Origin: Paenibacillus brasilensis
GTDB taxonomy: Bacteria > Bacillota > Bacilli > Paenibacillales > Paenibacillaceae
Reading direction: 5' to 3'
DNA: 64,000 nt
Assembly (NCBI RefSeq): GCF_009363115.1
Contig: NZ_CP045298.1
Coordinates: forward strand, 3,028,501 to 3,092,500
How positions within the stretch are numbered: the first letter of the stretch is position 1; every line of letters starts with the position of its first letter. The notes under the pieces were generated by a model. It made no database searches. It was not told the DNA's origin and saw nothing but the letters and a program-made list of their open reading frames with translations. Of this stretch, positions 1 to 8,733 are shown in pieces. The position numbers and the translations under genes were made by a program.

Positions 1-2
1 CT

Positions 3-1397
3 GTTCCGGATAAGTGGAAAAATGATCCGCAGCGGCCCATTTATATGGATGGGAAATACCATTATTACTATTTATATAACCGAGATTATCCTGAAAAAAA
101 TGGTACAGAATGGCGGCACGCCACCTCAACTGATTTGGTTCATTGGCAGGATGAGGGCGTGTCGATCCCCAAATATACCAATCCGAATGGCGACCCGTGG
201 TCTGGCTCGGTTGTGAGCGATGATAACAACAGTGCAGGGTTTGGCAAAGGTGCTCTGGTCGCTATTGTGACGCAGCCGTCTGCCAATGGAGGAAAGCAAG
301 AGCAATTTTTATGGTATAGCCTTGACAAAGGCAAGACATTTACTTCTTATAGCGACACTCCTGTGATGAAGAATCCGGGTACCCGGGATTTCAGAGACCC
401 GAAAATCATATGGGATATGCGCAGCAATAAATGGATCATGGTCATGGCGGAAGGTACGAAGATTGGCTTTTATGAGTCTGACAACTTAAAGAAATGGCAT
501 TATATGAGTGGCTTTAGCACCGAAAATATCGGACTTGTGGAATGTCCCGACCTCTACCAAATGCGAGCGGACGATGGAACCTATAAGTGGATTTTGGGCG
601 CAAGCGCAAACGGGAAATCAACAGGAGAACCTAACACATATGCCTATTGGACGGGAAATTTCGACGGTAACCATTTTTCCCCGGACGATAGTAAGCCCGA
701 GTGGCTGGATTACGGCTTTGATTGGTATGGGGCGGTGACGTTCGAGGAAGGAAAAGGCAACGATAAATACAGCCACCGTTATGCGCTGGCCTGGATGAAC
801 AATTGGGATTATGCCAACAACACGCCTACGCTAAAAGAAGGCTTTAACGGGATGGATTCCATCGTTCGTCAAATTCGACTGAAACAAGTAGACGGACTAG
901 GGTATCGCTTGGTTTCACAGCCGATCGAAGCTTTGAAGCAATTGCCAACCTCAATGAAGTCATTTGAACAGATCAGGGTGAATGGTACGTACACGCTTCC
1001 GGTGAAGGCAGAAGCTTATCAGCTAGAGGCGGATATTTCATGGTCAACGCTTAAAAATGCAGGCTTGAGACTACGAGAATCGAAGGATGGCAAACGTCAT
1101 GTGGATGTCGGCGTTTCATTGGAAGGCCAATACTCTTATGTTAACAGAGGATATACAGGACAGCCGGATCAGAGTGGAGCCTATGTGGAGAGCAAGGCGC
1201 CCTTTGACGTGAACCATAAAAACGTTCACCTGAAAATTCTAGTCGATAAGACCAGTATCGAAGTTTTTGTAGACGATGGAGCAGTGGTGCACTCCAATTT
1301 AATCTTCCCTCGTATGGATGATCAGGGAATTACCCTTTTTGCCGATGGCGGTACAGCTATTTTCAAAAATGTGGTTATCAACAATTTTATTAAGTGA
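3..1397 (+). CDS. Glycoside hydrolase family 32 (levanase/inulinase type), 5' end outside window
   Basis: Hydrolyses beta-fructans such as levan or inulin, by family. The frame is open from the window edge, so the signal peptide and true start are missing. The three GH32 signatures are visible: an N-terminal block KNDPQRPIYMDGKYHYYY carrying the nucleophile Asp, the stabiliser FRDPK about 110 residues later, and the acid/base motif ECPDLY near residue 180. A C-terminal beta-sandwich follows, with the typical ending IEVFVDDG. The NDPQ form, rather than NDPNG, and the phrase NGTEWRHATSTDLVHW recall the LevB (endolevanase) branch of Bacillus. That sub-assignment is inference. A hairpin terminator follows directly, so this is probably the last gene of its transcript. 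Confidence 0.9.
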   Translation, partial: VPDKWKNDPQRPIYMDGKYHYYYLYNRDYPEKNGTEWRHATSTDLVHWQDEGVSIPKYTNPNGDPWSGSVVSDDNNSAGFGKGALVAIVTQPSANGGKQEQFLWYSLDKGKTFTSYSDTPVMKNPGTRDFRDPKIIWDMRSNKWIMVMAEGTKIGFYESDNLKKWHYMSGFSTENIGLVECPDLYQMRADDGTYKWILGASANGKSTGEPNTYAYWTGNFDGNHFSPDDSKPEWLDYGFDWYGAVTFEEGKGNDKYSHRYALAWMNNWDYANNTPTLKEGFNGMDSIVRQIRLKQVDGLGYRLVSQPIEALKQLPTSMKSFEQIRVNGTYTLPVKAEAYQLEADISWSTLKNAGLRLRESKDGKRHVDVGVSLEGQYSYVNRGYTGQPDQSGAYVESKAPFDVNHKNVHLKILVDKTSIEVFVDDGAVVHSNLIFPRMDDQGITLFADGGTAIFKNVVINNFIK

Positions 1398-1409
1398 ACA
1401 GATAGACAT

Positions 1410-1448
1410 AAAGAGTCTGCCCCACTATACACGTGGTGCGGACTCTTT
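1410..1448 (+). terminator. Terminator of the GH32 gene
   Basis: The arms AAAGAGTC and GACTCTTT flank further paired G/C bases and end in a short T stretch, 12 bases after the GH32 stop. The repeat is symmetric and also lies downstream of the opposing MarR gene, so it may serve both strands. Confidence 0.7.
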
Positions 1449-1494
1449 GTGAAAAACGCCACTTACAGTTAGGTAATTAGCCGATCTGGTAAGT

Positions 1495-1959
1495 CTATTT
1501 GTGATAGGGTGACAGGTTATCAGCGCTGCGCCCCAATTTTTTAAGTAAACCGATAAGCTGATCTCTTTCGGTTTCGCTGATGCCGCTAAAGGCACGTTCA
1601 ATTTGACGTGTATAGTCAGGGTAAATTTCGTCCATGACGCGTTGTCCTTCGTCCGTCAATTCTGCATATATAATCCGACGATCCTGGTCGCACGGGTGAC
1701 GGTGCAAATAACCGCGGCTCTCCAGCTTGTCGATAACATAAGTGACATTTCCGCTTTGCAGCAGCAGCTTGGCTCCAATCTGTTGGATCGGCTGCGCTCC
1801 CTTGTGATATAGAACTTCCATCACGGCGAAGGCCGTTGGGTTGAAGCCCATCGTTTTGATGCCAGCAACCGCATGTTCGTTTACACTTTTGAATGACTTG
1901 GCAAACACGCTATATAAATGCATGGATTGCTGTGTCACCAATGTTCGGTAATCTATCAT
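1495..1959 (-). CDS. MarR family regulator, MhqR-like
   Basis: DNA-binding winged-helix repressor of about 154 residues. The middle shows the MarR recognition-helix and wing signature: SGNVTYVIDKLESRGY followed by DQDRR and ELTDEG. Sequence style (LYHKGAQPIQQIG, GLLKKLG near the end) is close to what is known for MhqR/YkvE of Bacillus, which controls quinone-detoxification genes; that role is inferred. The frame extends 41 codons further upstream, but the ATG at 1959 is chosen because AAAGGCGG sits seven bases before it. No mhq-type enzyme genes adjoin it. The neighbour 2247-2669 is divergently transcribed. Confidence 0.82.
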   Translation of the reverse strand: MIDYRTLVTQQSMHLYSVFAKSFKSVNEHAVAGIKTMGFNPTAFAVMEVLYHKGAQPIQQIGAKLLLQSGNVTYVIDKLESRGYLHRHPCDQDRRIIYAELTDEGQRVMDEIYPDYTRQIERAFSGISETERDQLIGLLKKLGRSADNLSPYHK

Positions 1960-2172
1960 CTTCATTCCGCCTTTATGTATGGATTTGGGCATCCTTTGAC
2001 CGCTCGGTTCGGATGACCGGGCAACCATACCCTTGTTACTAGCATAAAGGGATTTACGTAGGGATAACATGCGATTTGTCACAGTAGCTGCTTTTTTAAT
2101 TATTTAATTTCAAAGCTTTAAAGTAAATTTTTGAAAAATAAAGGTTTTGAATGTAAGAAACCCGTTCCGGTT

Positions 2173-2192
2173 GGTTATATTAAAAAATAACC
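2173..2192. promoter_or_regulatory. Inverted repeat between divergent genes
   Basis: GGTTAT and ATAACC arms are separated by eight bases. They lie between the MarR gene and the small gene at 2247. This is a plausible operator for the MarR protein, but no evidence beyond position and symmetry is available. Confidence 0.35.
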
Positions 2193-2246
2193 TAACGGTA
2201 TAAATCCCAACTAACAAAATAAGTATTTCAGAGGAGATGAGGGCAC

Positions 2247-2669
2247 ATGGATACGGGCTCATTCCGTTTTCAATTTCGTGATCCGCAACAGGCTGCACAA
2301 GCCTGTGAAACATTAAAGGAAATTGGATACGCTGCCAGCACAAACGGTGACACGGGTCTCAGGGTTCATGTTGAGAACCAGGATGTGCTATCTGCACTGG
2401 AGATTTGCCAAGCCTATGAGGGAAGCATCATTGAGACGGGAATTCTCACTTTTCGTCCAGGTGCGCAAGGTAATATCAATGTACAAAACCCAGGCTATAG
2501 CCCGGAGGATTGGATTATCCCGGCGCACATTATCAATGAAGATTGGAGCGAAGCGTATAAAAACGGCTCTTCTCAAACATATGACAATACGATAAAGGAG
2601 CATAATGTAAGCTCTGATCAACAGCCGGAAGATGAAGTGGATGGCTTTTCCGGCAGCATCCATCTCTAA
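2247..2669 (+). CDS. Small uncharacterised protein
   Basis: Encodes 140 residues with a good start: GAGGAGATGAGGG lies just before the ATG. No signal peptide, membrane segment or known motif is recognised. The first 70 residues (FQFRDPQQAAQACETLKEIG) look like a compact alpha/beta fold of the kind seen in small regulatory or ACT-like domains, but I do not assign it. The C-terminal half is polar and acidic. The gene has its own terminator and no evident operon partner. Divergence from the MarR gene leaves open that the MarR protein controls it. Confidence 0.7.
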   Translation: MDTGSFRFQFRDPQQAAQACETLKEIGYAASTNGDTGLRVHVENQDVLSALEICQAYEGSIIETGILTFRPGAQGNINVQNPGYSPEDWIIPAHIINEDWSEAYKNGSSQTYDNTIKEHNVSSDQQPEDEVDGFSGSIHL

Positions 2670-2690
2670 CTTTTCCAATACAGTATATAA

Positions 2691-2736
2691 AAAGGCACCT
2701 TCACACCCATTGAAATCGTGGTCTTGAAGGTGCTTT
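2691..2736 (+). terminator. Terminator after the 140-residue gene
   Basis: AAAGGCACCTTCA pairs with TGAAGGTGCTTT across a loop of about 20 bases. It starts 21 bases after the stop codon. Confidence 0.75.
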
Positions 2737-2874
2737 CGCTTATATTTGTGGCTTAATTTGTTACAGATCTGGGGAGGAAACTTAAATGATTAGACATCCA
2801 CATGAAATGGGAACGAAGGGGGCAATCTAAAAAAACGGACAACTCGGTCTCAAATTCAGGTATAGGGTGATTTT

Positions 2875-4239
2875 ATGGGGAATAAGCCTTCTGCTCGCAT
2901 GCAAAACGATCAAAAGTTAAAGTGGTGGCAGCTTAGCTTGTTAGGGGTTGCAGGCACTATTGGCACAGGTTACTTTCTCGGGTCCGGCTTAGCGATTTCC
3001 ATTGGCGGTCCGTCTGTTTTAATTGCATACTTCTTTGCAGCAGTTGGGACGTATGTCGTGTTTGATGCCCTTTCACGTATGACAGCAGATCACCCAGAGC
3101 AGGGTTCTTTCCGTTCCTATGCCCAAAAAGCATTTGGGAGCTGGGCGGGCTTCGGTAGTGGTTGGGTCTATTGGTTCTCGGAACTGCTTATTAATGGGAG
3201 TCAGCTAACTGCGCTGTCCATATTCTCGCGCTTTTGGTTTCCTGAGGTGCCCATGTGGATCTTTGCGGCTGGGTTCGGAATCCTCGGGCTGGTTATTGTT
3301 TTTTTTGGAAATAAGGGCTTTGACCGTGTTGAAAATGTACTGGCTATCATCAAGATGGCAGCGATTGTTATGTTTCTGGTTCTGGCTATAGCTCTTTTGG
3401 CAGGTTGGATTGGAGGAGGAAAATATAATCCTAGGTTCCCGAGCCATTATAAAGATCTTTTTCCAATCGGCGGCATAGGGTTGTGGTCTTCTTTTATTTT
3501 TGCCTTTTATGCATATGGAGGTATTGAAGTACTCGGAATTATGTCTAACCGGCTCCAACAGCCTAAGGAAGCACCTAAAGCCGGAAAGGTGATGCTGATT
3601 ATGCTGGTTGCGGTATATATGCTTTCTATTGGCCTGGCTGTGGCTATGGTTCCATTAAGTGCCTTTAATCCAAAAGAAAGTCCTTTTGTACTTGCGCTCA
3701 GCAGCGATCATTTGGCCTTTGTTCCCCATTTATTTAATGGAGTGCTTATCATTGCAGGCTTTTCAACGATGACCGCATCCCTATACGCAGAAACATCTAT
3801 GATGATTACGCTTGCACAGGAAGGAGATGCTCCCACCTTATTTTCACGAAAGTGGAAGGGTAAATATCCCCTTTTTGCACTTAGTTTAATCTCCGTTGGA
3901 CTAATCGCAGCCATTGTCATGTCGTTATTATTACCGGGGAAAGTATATGAATATATCACAACTGCGGCTGGTTTAATGCTACTTTATAACTGGTGCTTCA
4001 TTTTGCTGTCTTCAGGTAAGCTACTGAAATCGAGCAGATCAAGCAATATTAAACGTTGGATTGGATTATTGTTAATCGTTATGGCTGTAGTCGGATCTTT
4101 TTTTCACAAGCTTAGCCGTCCGGGGTTATATATTAGCCTACTGCTTGTCTTGCTGATTGCGATTTGTGATTTCATTGTACAGCGGGTTCGCCGAAAGCAT
4201 ACTAGATCCAGTCATTATGTCAAAAAGGCCAAGTCTTAG
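2875..4239 (+). CDS. Amino acid permease, APC superfamily
   Basis: Integral membrane transporter of 454 residues, probably a proton-coupled amino acid importer. About 12 hydrophobic segments are visible. The N-terminal APC signature is present: WWQLSLLGVAGTIGTGYFLG in the first helix, then the SFRSYA and GWVYW stretches. This fits the AAT/AGT permease branch (D-serine/alanine/glycine or aromatic permease type), but the substrate cannot be told. The ATG at 2875 follows AGGGTG. The 3' end overlaps the convergent LysE-type gene by 20 bases, placing an importer and an exporter of amino-acid-like solutes tail to tail. Confidence 0.85.
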   Translation: MGNKPSARMQNDQKLKWWQLSLLGVAGTIGTGYFLGSGLAISIGGPSVLIAYFFAAVGTYVVFDALSRMTADHPEQGSFRSYAQKAFGSWAGFGSGWVYWFSELLINGSQLTALSIFSRFWFPEVPMWIFAAGFGILGLVIVFFGNKGFDRVENVLAIIKMAAIVMFLVLAIALLAGWIGGGKYNPRFPSHYKDLFPIGGIGLWSSFIFAFYAYGGIEVLGIMSNRLQQPKEAPKAGKVMLIMLVAVYMLSIGLAVAMVPLSAFNPKESPFVLALSSDHLAFVPHLFNGVLIIAGFSTMTASLYAETSMMITLAQEGDAPTLFSRKWKGKYPLFALSLISVGLIAAIVMSLLLPGKVYEYITTAAGLMLLYNWCFILLSSGKLLKSSRSSNIKRWIGLLLIVMAVVGSFFHKLSRPGLYISLLLVLLIAICDFIVQRVRRKHTRSSHYVKKAKS

Positions 4240-4867
4240 TGAAAAACAATAACTTTAATGCCTGTAAACCAAAATAAAAGCCAAAGCCTATAAGCGATAA
4301 TCCGGACAGCCATGAGATGGTTTGAAGCACTCCGGTTTTTAGAAATCTACGAAAAATACTTGAAGCGGCAGCCATAGTCACATCCCAGAGCAGCACGCCC
4401 AATACAATGGCTCCACTATATATCAATAGCTGCTGTACGGGATACGTATCTGCAACGTTTGCCAGTATTGAGCCATAAATGCCAAGCCAGAACAGGATGG
4501 AGATAGGATTAAATAATGACATCAGGAAGCCTGTCAGAAAGGAATTGGTTAATGTATTACTATTGCCCCTTAATTCGGCTTGTGCAATGACACCTGCATT
4601 TTTAATGCTTTCAATTCCTGTATACACAAGCACGAAAAAACCAAACAACCACAAAAAAGCTTTGACAAATGGGGCATTAAGCAGGTGAATCATTCCCAAA
4701 TAAACAAGCAGCATATAAATTATATCTGCGGTTATTGCACCGAGCCCAATAAACCAGGCGTGCCAAAACCCGTTTTTGATACCTCGATCCAATTGTGCGC
4801 TATTGATTGGTCCAATGGGGGCCGAAAGTGACAAACCCAGAAAAATATAACTAAAAAATGTATTAAT
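4220..4867 (-). CDS. LysE/RhtB family exporter, probable ATT start
   Basis: Exports amino acids or related small solutes, by family. Six hydrophobic segments are visible. The conserved N-terminal motif LSLSAPIGPINSAQLDRGIK is followed by NPISILFW in the middle. A frame starting at TTG 4834 would cut off the first helix. In the same frame an ATT codon at 4867 gives INTFFSYIFLGLSLSAPIGP, a normal LysE N terminus, and GGAGGAG lies six bases before it. No ATG, GTG or TTG is available at that place, so ATT is the likely initiation codon, giving about 215 residues. The 3' end overlaps the permease gene. Confidence 0.8.
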   Translation of the reverse strand: MNTFFSYIFLGLSLSAPIGPINSAQLDRGIKNGFWHAWFIGLGAITADIIYMLLVYLGMIHLLNAPFVKAFLWLFGFFVLVYTGIESIKNAGVIAQAELRGNSNTLTNSFLTGFLMSLFNPISILFWLGIYGSILANVADTYPVQQLLIYSGAIVLGVLLWDVTMAAASSIFRRFLKTGVLQTISWLSGLSLIGFGFYFGLQALKLLFFTKTWPF

Positions 4868-5307
4868 ACTATTCTCCTCCTCGAGTATTTGTAGGGTATT
4901 TGTCTATTAGTTTATTCGGACAAACTTATCTGTAAGAACATATTTTTTAATAAATTGCCTTGACACTTTTATTGAAAAACGTTAAACCGTTCAGACGATT
5001 TTTGAATAAATGAGTGAGAGATTTCCGAGGTTTATTTAGACAAATTTCTACTGTCAAATGCTATTTTTAATGGGTTGGAAGAAGGAGCTTCGCCTGGGTT
5101 TATTGCAGTGCGAGGGGAACGGAGTGGCTGGTTGCTGTGATTTTTGCGGCTATTTCGGCTGCGGTGGGCATCTAATAAACCAAGGAGGGGAGCTGTCTTA
5201 TAGAGACAAGGGTTTCTTTTTGTGCTCAGAGAAGAAATGTATGGTGCATAAGTTTACGTGGAAAATGAATAATATGGATAGCATTTTCCTAAGGAGGAAA
5301 TAAACTT
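4868..5307 (+). other. Long leader of the RNase J gene, with a possible decayed coding fragment
   Basis: About 440 bases without a convincing gene. A TTGACA box at 4960-4965 has a weak partner TAAACC after 17 bases, and may be the RNase J promoter. From 5018 to 5175 two overlapping frames look coding in succession: one reads FNGLEEGASPGFIAVRG and the next ends in a hydrophobic stretch VIFAAISAAVGI. This could be the 3' remnant of a membrane protein with one frameshift. Confidence 0.3.
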
Positions 5308-6978
5308 ATGCTTGCTGATAATAGATTACTCATTGCTGCTCTAGGCGGTGTGAATGAAATCGGGAAAAACATGTATTTCATTCAATACGATCAGGATATT
5401 GTTGTTATTGATTGTGGCTCCAAGTTTCCTGATGAAAATTTGCCTGGTATTGACCTCATTGTACCGGATGTCACCTATTTGCTGGAAAATCAGGACAAAG
5501 TCAGAGCGCTCATCGTGACTCATGGGCATGAGGATCACATTGGAGGCATTCCTTATTTGCTAAAGCAAATCAATCTCCCCGTATTTGGGACAAAGCTCAC
5601 CATCGAATTGTTAAAAATCAAGTTAAAAGAGCACGGTCTTTTACGTGATGCTGAGCTCCATCTTATAGATGCGAATTCAACCATTGATATAGGCACGATC
5701 CAGGCATCCTTTTTCACCACCGTCCACAGCATCCCGGATTGTCTGGGTGTCTTTTTTCAGACACCAGAAGGAAATGTGGTCCATACCGGTGACTTTAAAT
5801 TCGATATGTCTCCCGTAAGCGGACCTTTTCCGGATCTTCACCGAATGGCCGAAATCGGAAAAAAAGGAGTTAAAGTGCTTCTCTCTGAAAGCACAAATGC
5901 AGAAAGACCAGGATTTACCCCTTCAGAACGTTTGGTCGGCGGGCATATTCTGGATGCCTTTGCCAGAGCCAAGCAGCAGGTGTTTATCTCCACGTTTGCA
6001 TCTAATGTGAACCGTGTCCAACAAGTTATTGATGCGGCTGTGGAAACAGGCCGCAAACTTGTTTTACTTGGACGCAGCATGATAAATGTGGTGACAGTGG
6101 CCAAGGAGCTGGGCTTCTTGAAAATGCCGGAGGACTTGTTGATCGAGCCGGGAGAAACAGAGCGGTTTCCCGCAGAAGAAATCGCAGTTTTATGTACAGG
6201 AAGTCAGGGCGAGCCTATGGCCGCATTATCCCGGTTAGCGAACTCCCTTCATCCCAAAATCGAAATTTTACCCGGTGATACTGTGATCATTGCTGCGGGA
6301 GCGATACCCGGGAATGAGCGAAATCTTTCCCAGGTGATTGACAACCTGTATGTGCTGGGGGCCCAGGTTATTTATGGATCAGGCAGCTCCACAGGGATGC
6401 ATGTATCCGGTCATGGTAGCCAGGAAGAGCTGAAATTAATGATGACTTTGATGAAACCACAGTATTTAATCCCGATACATGGTGAATTTAGAATGCTGTA
6501 TCGTCATCGTCAGCTAGCAGAGTCTGTGGGCATTCCTATGGAGAATGTATTCATTGTCCGTAACGGGGAGACCATTCAAGTCGAAGAAGGAAGGGCATCC
6601 CTCGGTCCCAAAGTACCATCCGGCAATAGTCTAGTCGATGGACTGGTGACAGGTGATGTAGGCAACATTGTACTGCGAGACCGCAAAAAACTTTCTTCAG
6701 ACGGAATGCTGATTATTGTAATGACGTTGAGCAAAAACGAGAAGCAAATGCTCGCAACGCCCGAGATCATTTCAAGAGGATTTGTATACGTTAGGGATTC
6801 CGAAGATCTCATGAAACAAATCCACGAAACGATCATGTCCACAGTGAACGAATTAACAGAAACCGAAATGAGTCAGTGGGGTCTGATTAAGCAGATGCTA
6901 AAGGATAATGTGGGTGGGTTTATTTACAGTCAGACCAAGAGAAGGCCCATGATTTTACCTATCATTATTGAGGTTTAA
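5308..6978 (+). CDS. Ribonuclease J
   Basis: Metallo-beta-lactamase/beta-CASP ribonuclease of 556 residues that acts in RNA maturation and decay (endo- and 5'-exonuclease activity in the family). The zinc motif HGHEDHIGG is at residues 72-80, followed by HSIPD, HTGDFKFD and the beta-CASP stretch TFASNVNRVQQV. The C-terminal tail ends TKRRPMILPII, as in RNase J1/J2. The complete HGHEDH motif fits a catalytically competent J1-like enzyme, while other stretches (SGHGSQEELKLM) resemble J2. I therefore leave the paralogue open. AAGGAGG precedes the ATG by nine bases, and a strong terminator follows. It is monocistronic. Confidence 0.93.
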   Translation: MLADNRLLIAALGGVNEIGKNMYFIQYDQDIVVIDCGSKFPDENLPGIDLIVPDVTYLLENQDKVRALIVTHGHEDHIGGIPYLLKQINLPVFGTKLTIELLKIKLKEHGLLRDAELHLIDANSTIDIGTIQASFFTTVHSIPDCLGVFFQTPEGNVVHTGDFKFDMSPVSGPFPDLHRMAEIGKKGVKVLLSESTNAERPGFTPSERLVGGHILDAFARAKQQVFISTFASNVNRVQQVIDAAVETGRKLVLLGRSMINVVTVAKELGFLKMPEDLLIEPGETERFPAEEIAVLCTGSQGEPMAALSRLANSLHPKIEILPGDTVIIAAGAIPGNERNLSQVIDNLYVLGAQVIYGSGSSTGMHVSGHGSQEELKLMMTLMKPQYLIPIHGEFRMLYRHRQLAESVGIPMENVFIVRNGETIQVEEGRASLGPKVPSGNSLVDGLVTGDVGNIVLRDRKKLSSDGMLIIVMTLSKNEKQMLATPEIISRGFVYVRDSEDLMKQIHETIMSTVNELTETEMSQWGLIKQMLKDNVGGFIYSQTKRRPMILPIIIEV

Positions 6979-7030
6979 GGTGGCAAACGTCAAAACGAAA
7001 TGAGATTTTGTTCACGGCGCCATTACTCAA

Positions 7031-7074
7031 AAAAAGACTTAGATCAGTAATACGACTGATTTAAGTCTTTTTTC
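7031..7074 (+). terminator. Terminator of the RNase J gene
   Basis: AAAGACTTAGATCAGT pairs with ACTGATTTAAGTCTTT and is followed by a T run. It is about 50 bases after the stop. Confidence 0.85.
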
Positions 7075-7183
7075 TTCTTGTTTTTCCTAAAAATGCGGAT
7101 GTAATAGCGGTTTGCAGCGAAGCGGAGGATTTGAATCTGGAGAAGCAACAGCGATCGTAAGATCAAATCCTACGCGCAGCTTT

Positions 7184-8443
7184 TTAATCGCTTACGGCCG
7201 CTTGCGTTCCTGCTGTATGCCCTGTCGTAAACGCTGCTGTAATATTATAGCCACCAGTGTAACCATGAATATCCAAAATCTCACCACAGAAAAATAATCC
7301 GGGCATCAGCCTGGACTCCATGGTTTTGGGATTGATCTCCTTTAAATTCACACCGCCCCCGGTAACAAAGGCTTCCTTCAGAGAGAGTGTACCGTTCACG
7401 CGAATTGGAAACGCCTTGATGCGATGGGCGAGTTCCTGCCATTGCTGCTTGGGAATATGATCATAAGTTAAATCTTCACGCAGCTGTGCTTGCTGGAGCA
7501 ATAATGGAATCAAGCGTTCCGGTAAATAAGGCTTAAGCACATTTTTGATCGCCTTTTTAGCATCGGCTGCCGCCAACTCCAGCGTTTCGCGGTAGACTTC
7601 ATCGGCATGCTTGTGAGGCTGCAAATCGAGAGTCAGCAGCACCGTGCTGGTCTTGTCCTTTTTCATTCCCTTTACGACAAACTGACTGCACCGCAAAGCG
7701 GTTGGGCCGGACAGGCCAAAGTGTGTGAAAATCATATCTCCTTCGTGGACGACAACCTTCTTTTGCTTCGCATTCCATACGGTCAGGCTGATATCGCGTA
7801 AGGATAGTCCCTGAAGCTCCTTCGTCTGGATGAACGTCTCGCCTGACGTCAACGGAACCTCCGTTGGATACAGCTCCGTAATTGTATGCCCTGCTTGCTC
7901 GGCCCAAGCATAGCCGTCACCCTCCGATCCTGTATGCGGAACGGACTTGCCACCAACGGCTACAATGACGTTGCGGCTGCGCAGGATTTCTCCGGAGCGC
8001 AGCCGTACTCCAGCCGCATGACCTTCTTTGTAAATAACCTCTTGTACGGGGCAGCTTGTGCGAATGTCGACCCCTTGAGAGCGTACCTTGTTAACTAAAG
8101 CATCGACAACGGTTTTGGCCTTGTCCGTCACTGGAAACATACGCCCGTTGTCTTCTTCCTTTAAGGCTATGCCTAACTGTTCAAAAAAGGCGATGATATC
8201 CCGATTGCCAAAAGCCGCCAGCGCACTGTGCAGAAAACGGCCATTGCCGGGAATATGCCGGATTAGCTCGTTCAGCTCCTTTGCATTGGTGACATTGCAG
8301 CGTCCTCCACCGGAAATACCGAGCTTGCGCCCGAGTTTATTTCCCTTTTCCAGTAAAAGCACCTTGGCGCCCTCACCGCTGGCTGCCGCAGCGGCCATTA
8401 ATCCGGCCGAGCCGCCTCCGATCACAATAATGTCGTAACTCAT
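7184..8443 (-). CDS. HI0933/YtfP-type FAD-dependent oxidoreductase
   Basis: Soluble flavoprotein of about 419 residues with an N-terminal dinucleotide fold: IIVIGGGSAGLMAAAAA, then GRKLGISGGGRCNVTN, the hallmark of the HI0933 family (YtfP in Bacillus, BaiN-like proteins). The C-terminal FAD-binding part contains VTGGGVNLKEINPKTMES and GEILDIHGYTGGYN. Members are described as NAD(P)H-dependent oxidoreductases of poorly known physiological substrate. The frame runs 21 codons further upstream, but ATG 8443 is preferred because AAAGGAAGAG precedes it and the product then begins directly with the nucleotide-binding strand. It stands alone. Confidence 0.88.
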   Translation of the reverse strand: MSYDIIVIGGGSAGLMAAAAASGEGAKVLLLEKGNKLGRKLGISGGGRCNVTNAKELNELIRHIPGNGRFLHSALAAFGNRDIIAFFEQLGIALKEEDNGRMFPVTDKAKTVVDALVNKVRSQGVDIRTSCPVQEVIYKEGHAAGVRLRSGEILRSRNVIVAVGGKSVPHTGSEGDGYAWAEQAGHTITELYPTEVPLTSGETFIQTKELQGLSLRDISLTVWNAKQKKVVVHEGDMIFTHFGLSGPTALRCSQFVVKGMKKDKTSTVLLTLDLQPHKHADEVYRETLELAAADAKKAIKNVLKPYLPERLIPLLLQQAQLREDLTYDHIPKQQWQELAHRIKAFPIRVNGTLSLKEAFVTGGGVNLKEINPKTMESRLMPGLFFCGEILDIHGYTGGYNITAAFTTGHTAGTQAAVSD

Positions 8444-8733
8444 CAAATCTCTTCCTTTTCGTCGACAATTTTCAAAAAATTCAGAATGGTGTAACAGTTT
8501 CTTCATTATATCTTAATAGCGTCGCTTTAATTCATTTTTATTATGATAAACACGCCGATTTCTCATTTTGTCTGATTGCGAAAAACGTAAAAACGATTTT
8601 CTTCTATTCATCCAGCATTTTGCGGATTTTGTCGTTCTACACCGGAATTTTAACACATATATTGTAATATATTGTAGCCTGTGCTTTAATTCAACTAGCG
8701 GCGTCAAGGAAAGATGAGGAGGAGGAAAAGTCC

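Noticed and set aside
5058..5303. 81-codon cysteine-rich frame before the RNase J gene
   Set aside because: No ribosome binding site precedes it, its composition is erratic, and two other frames of the same stretch look more protein-like.
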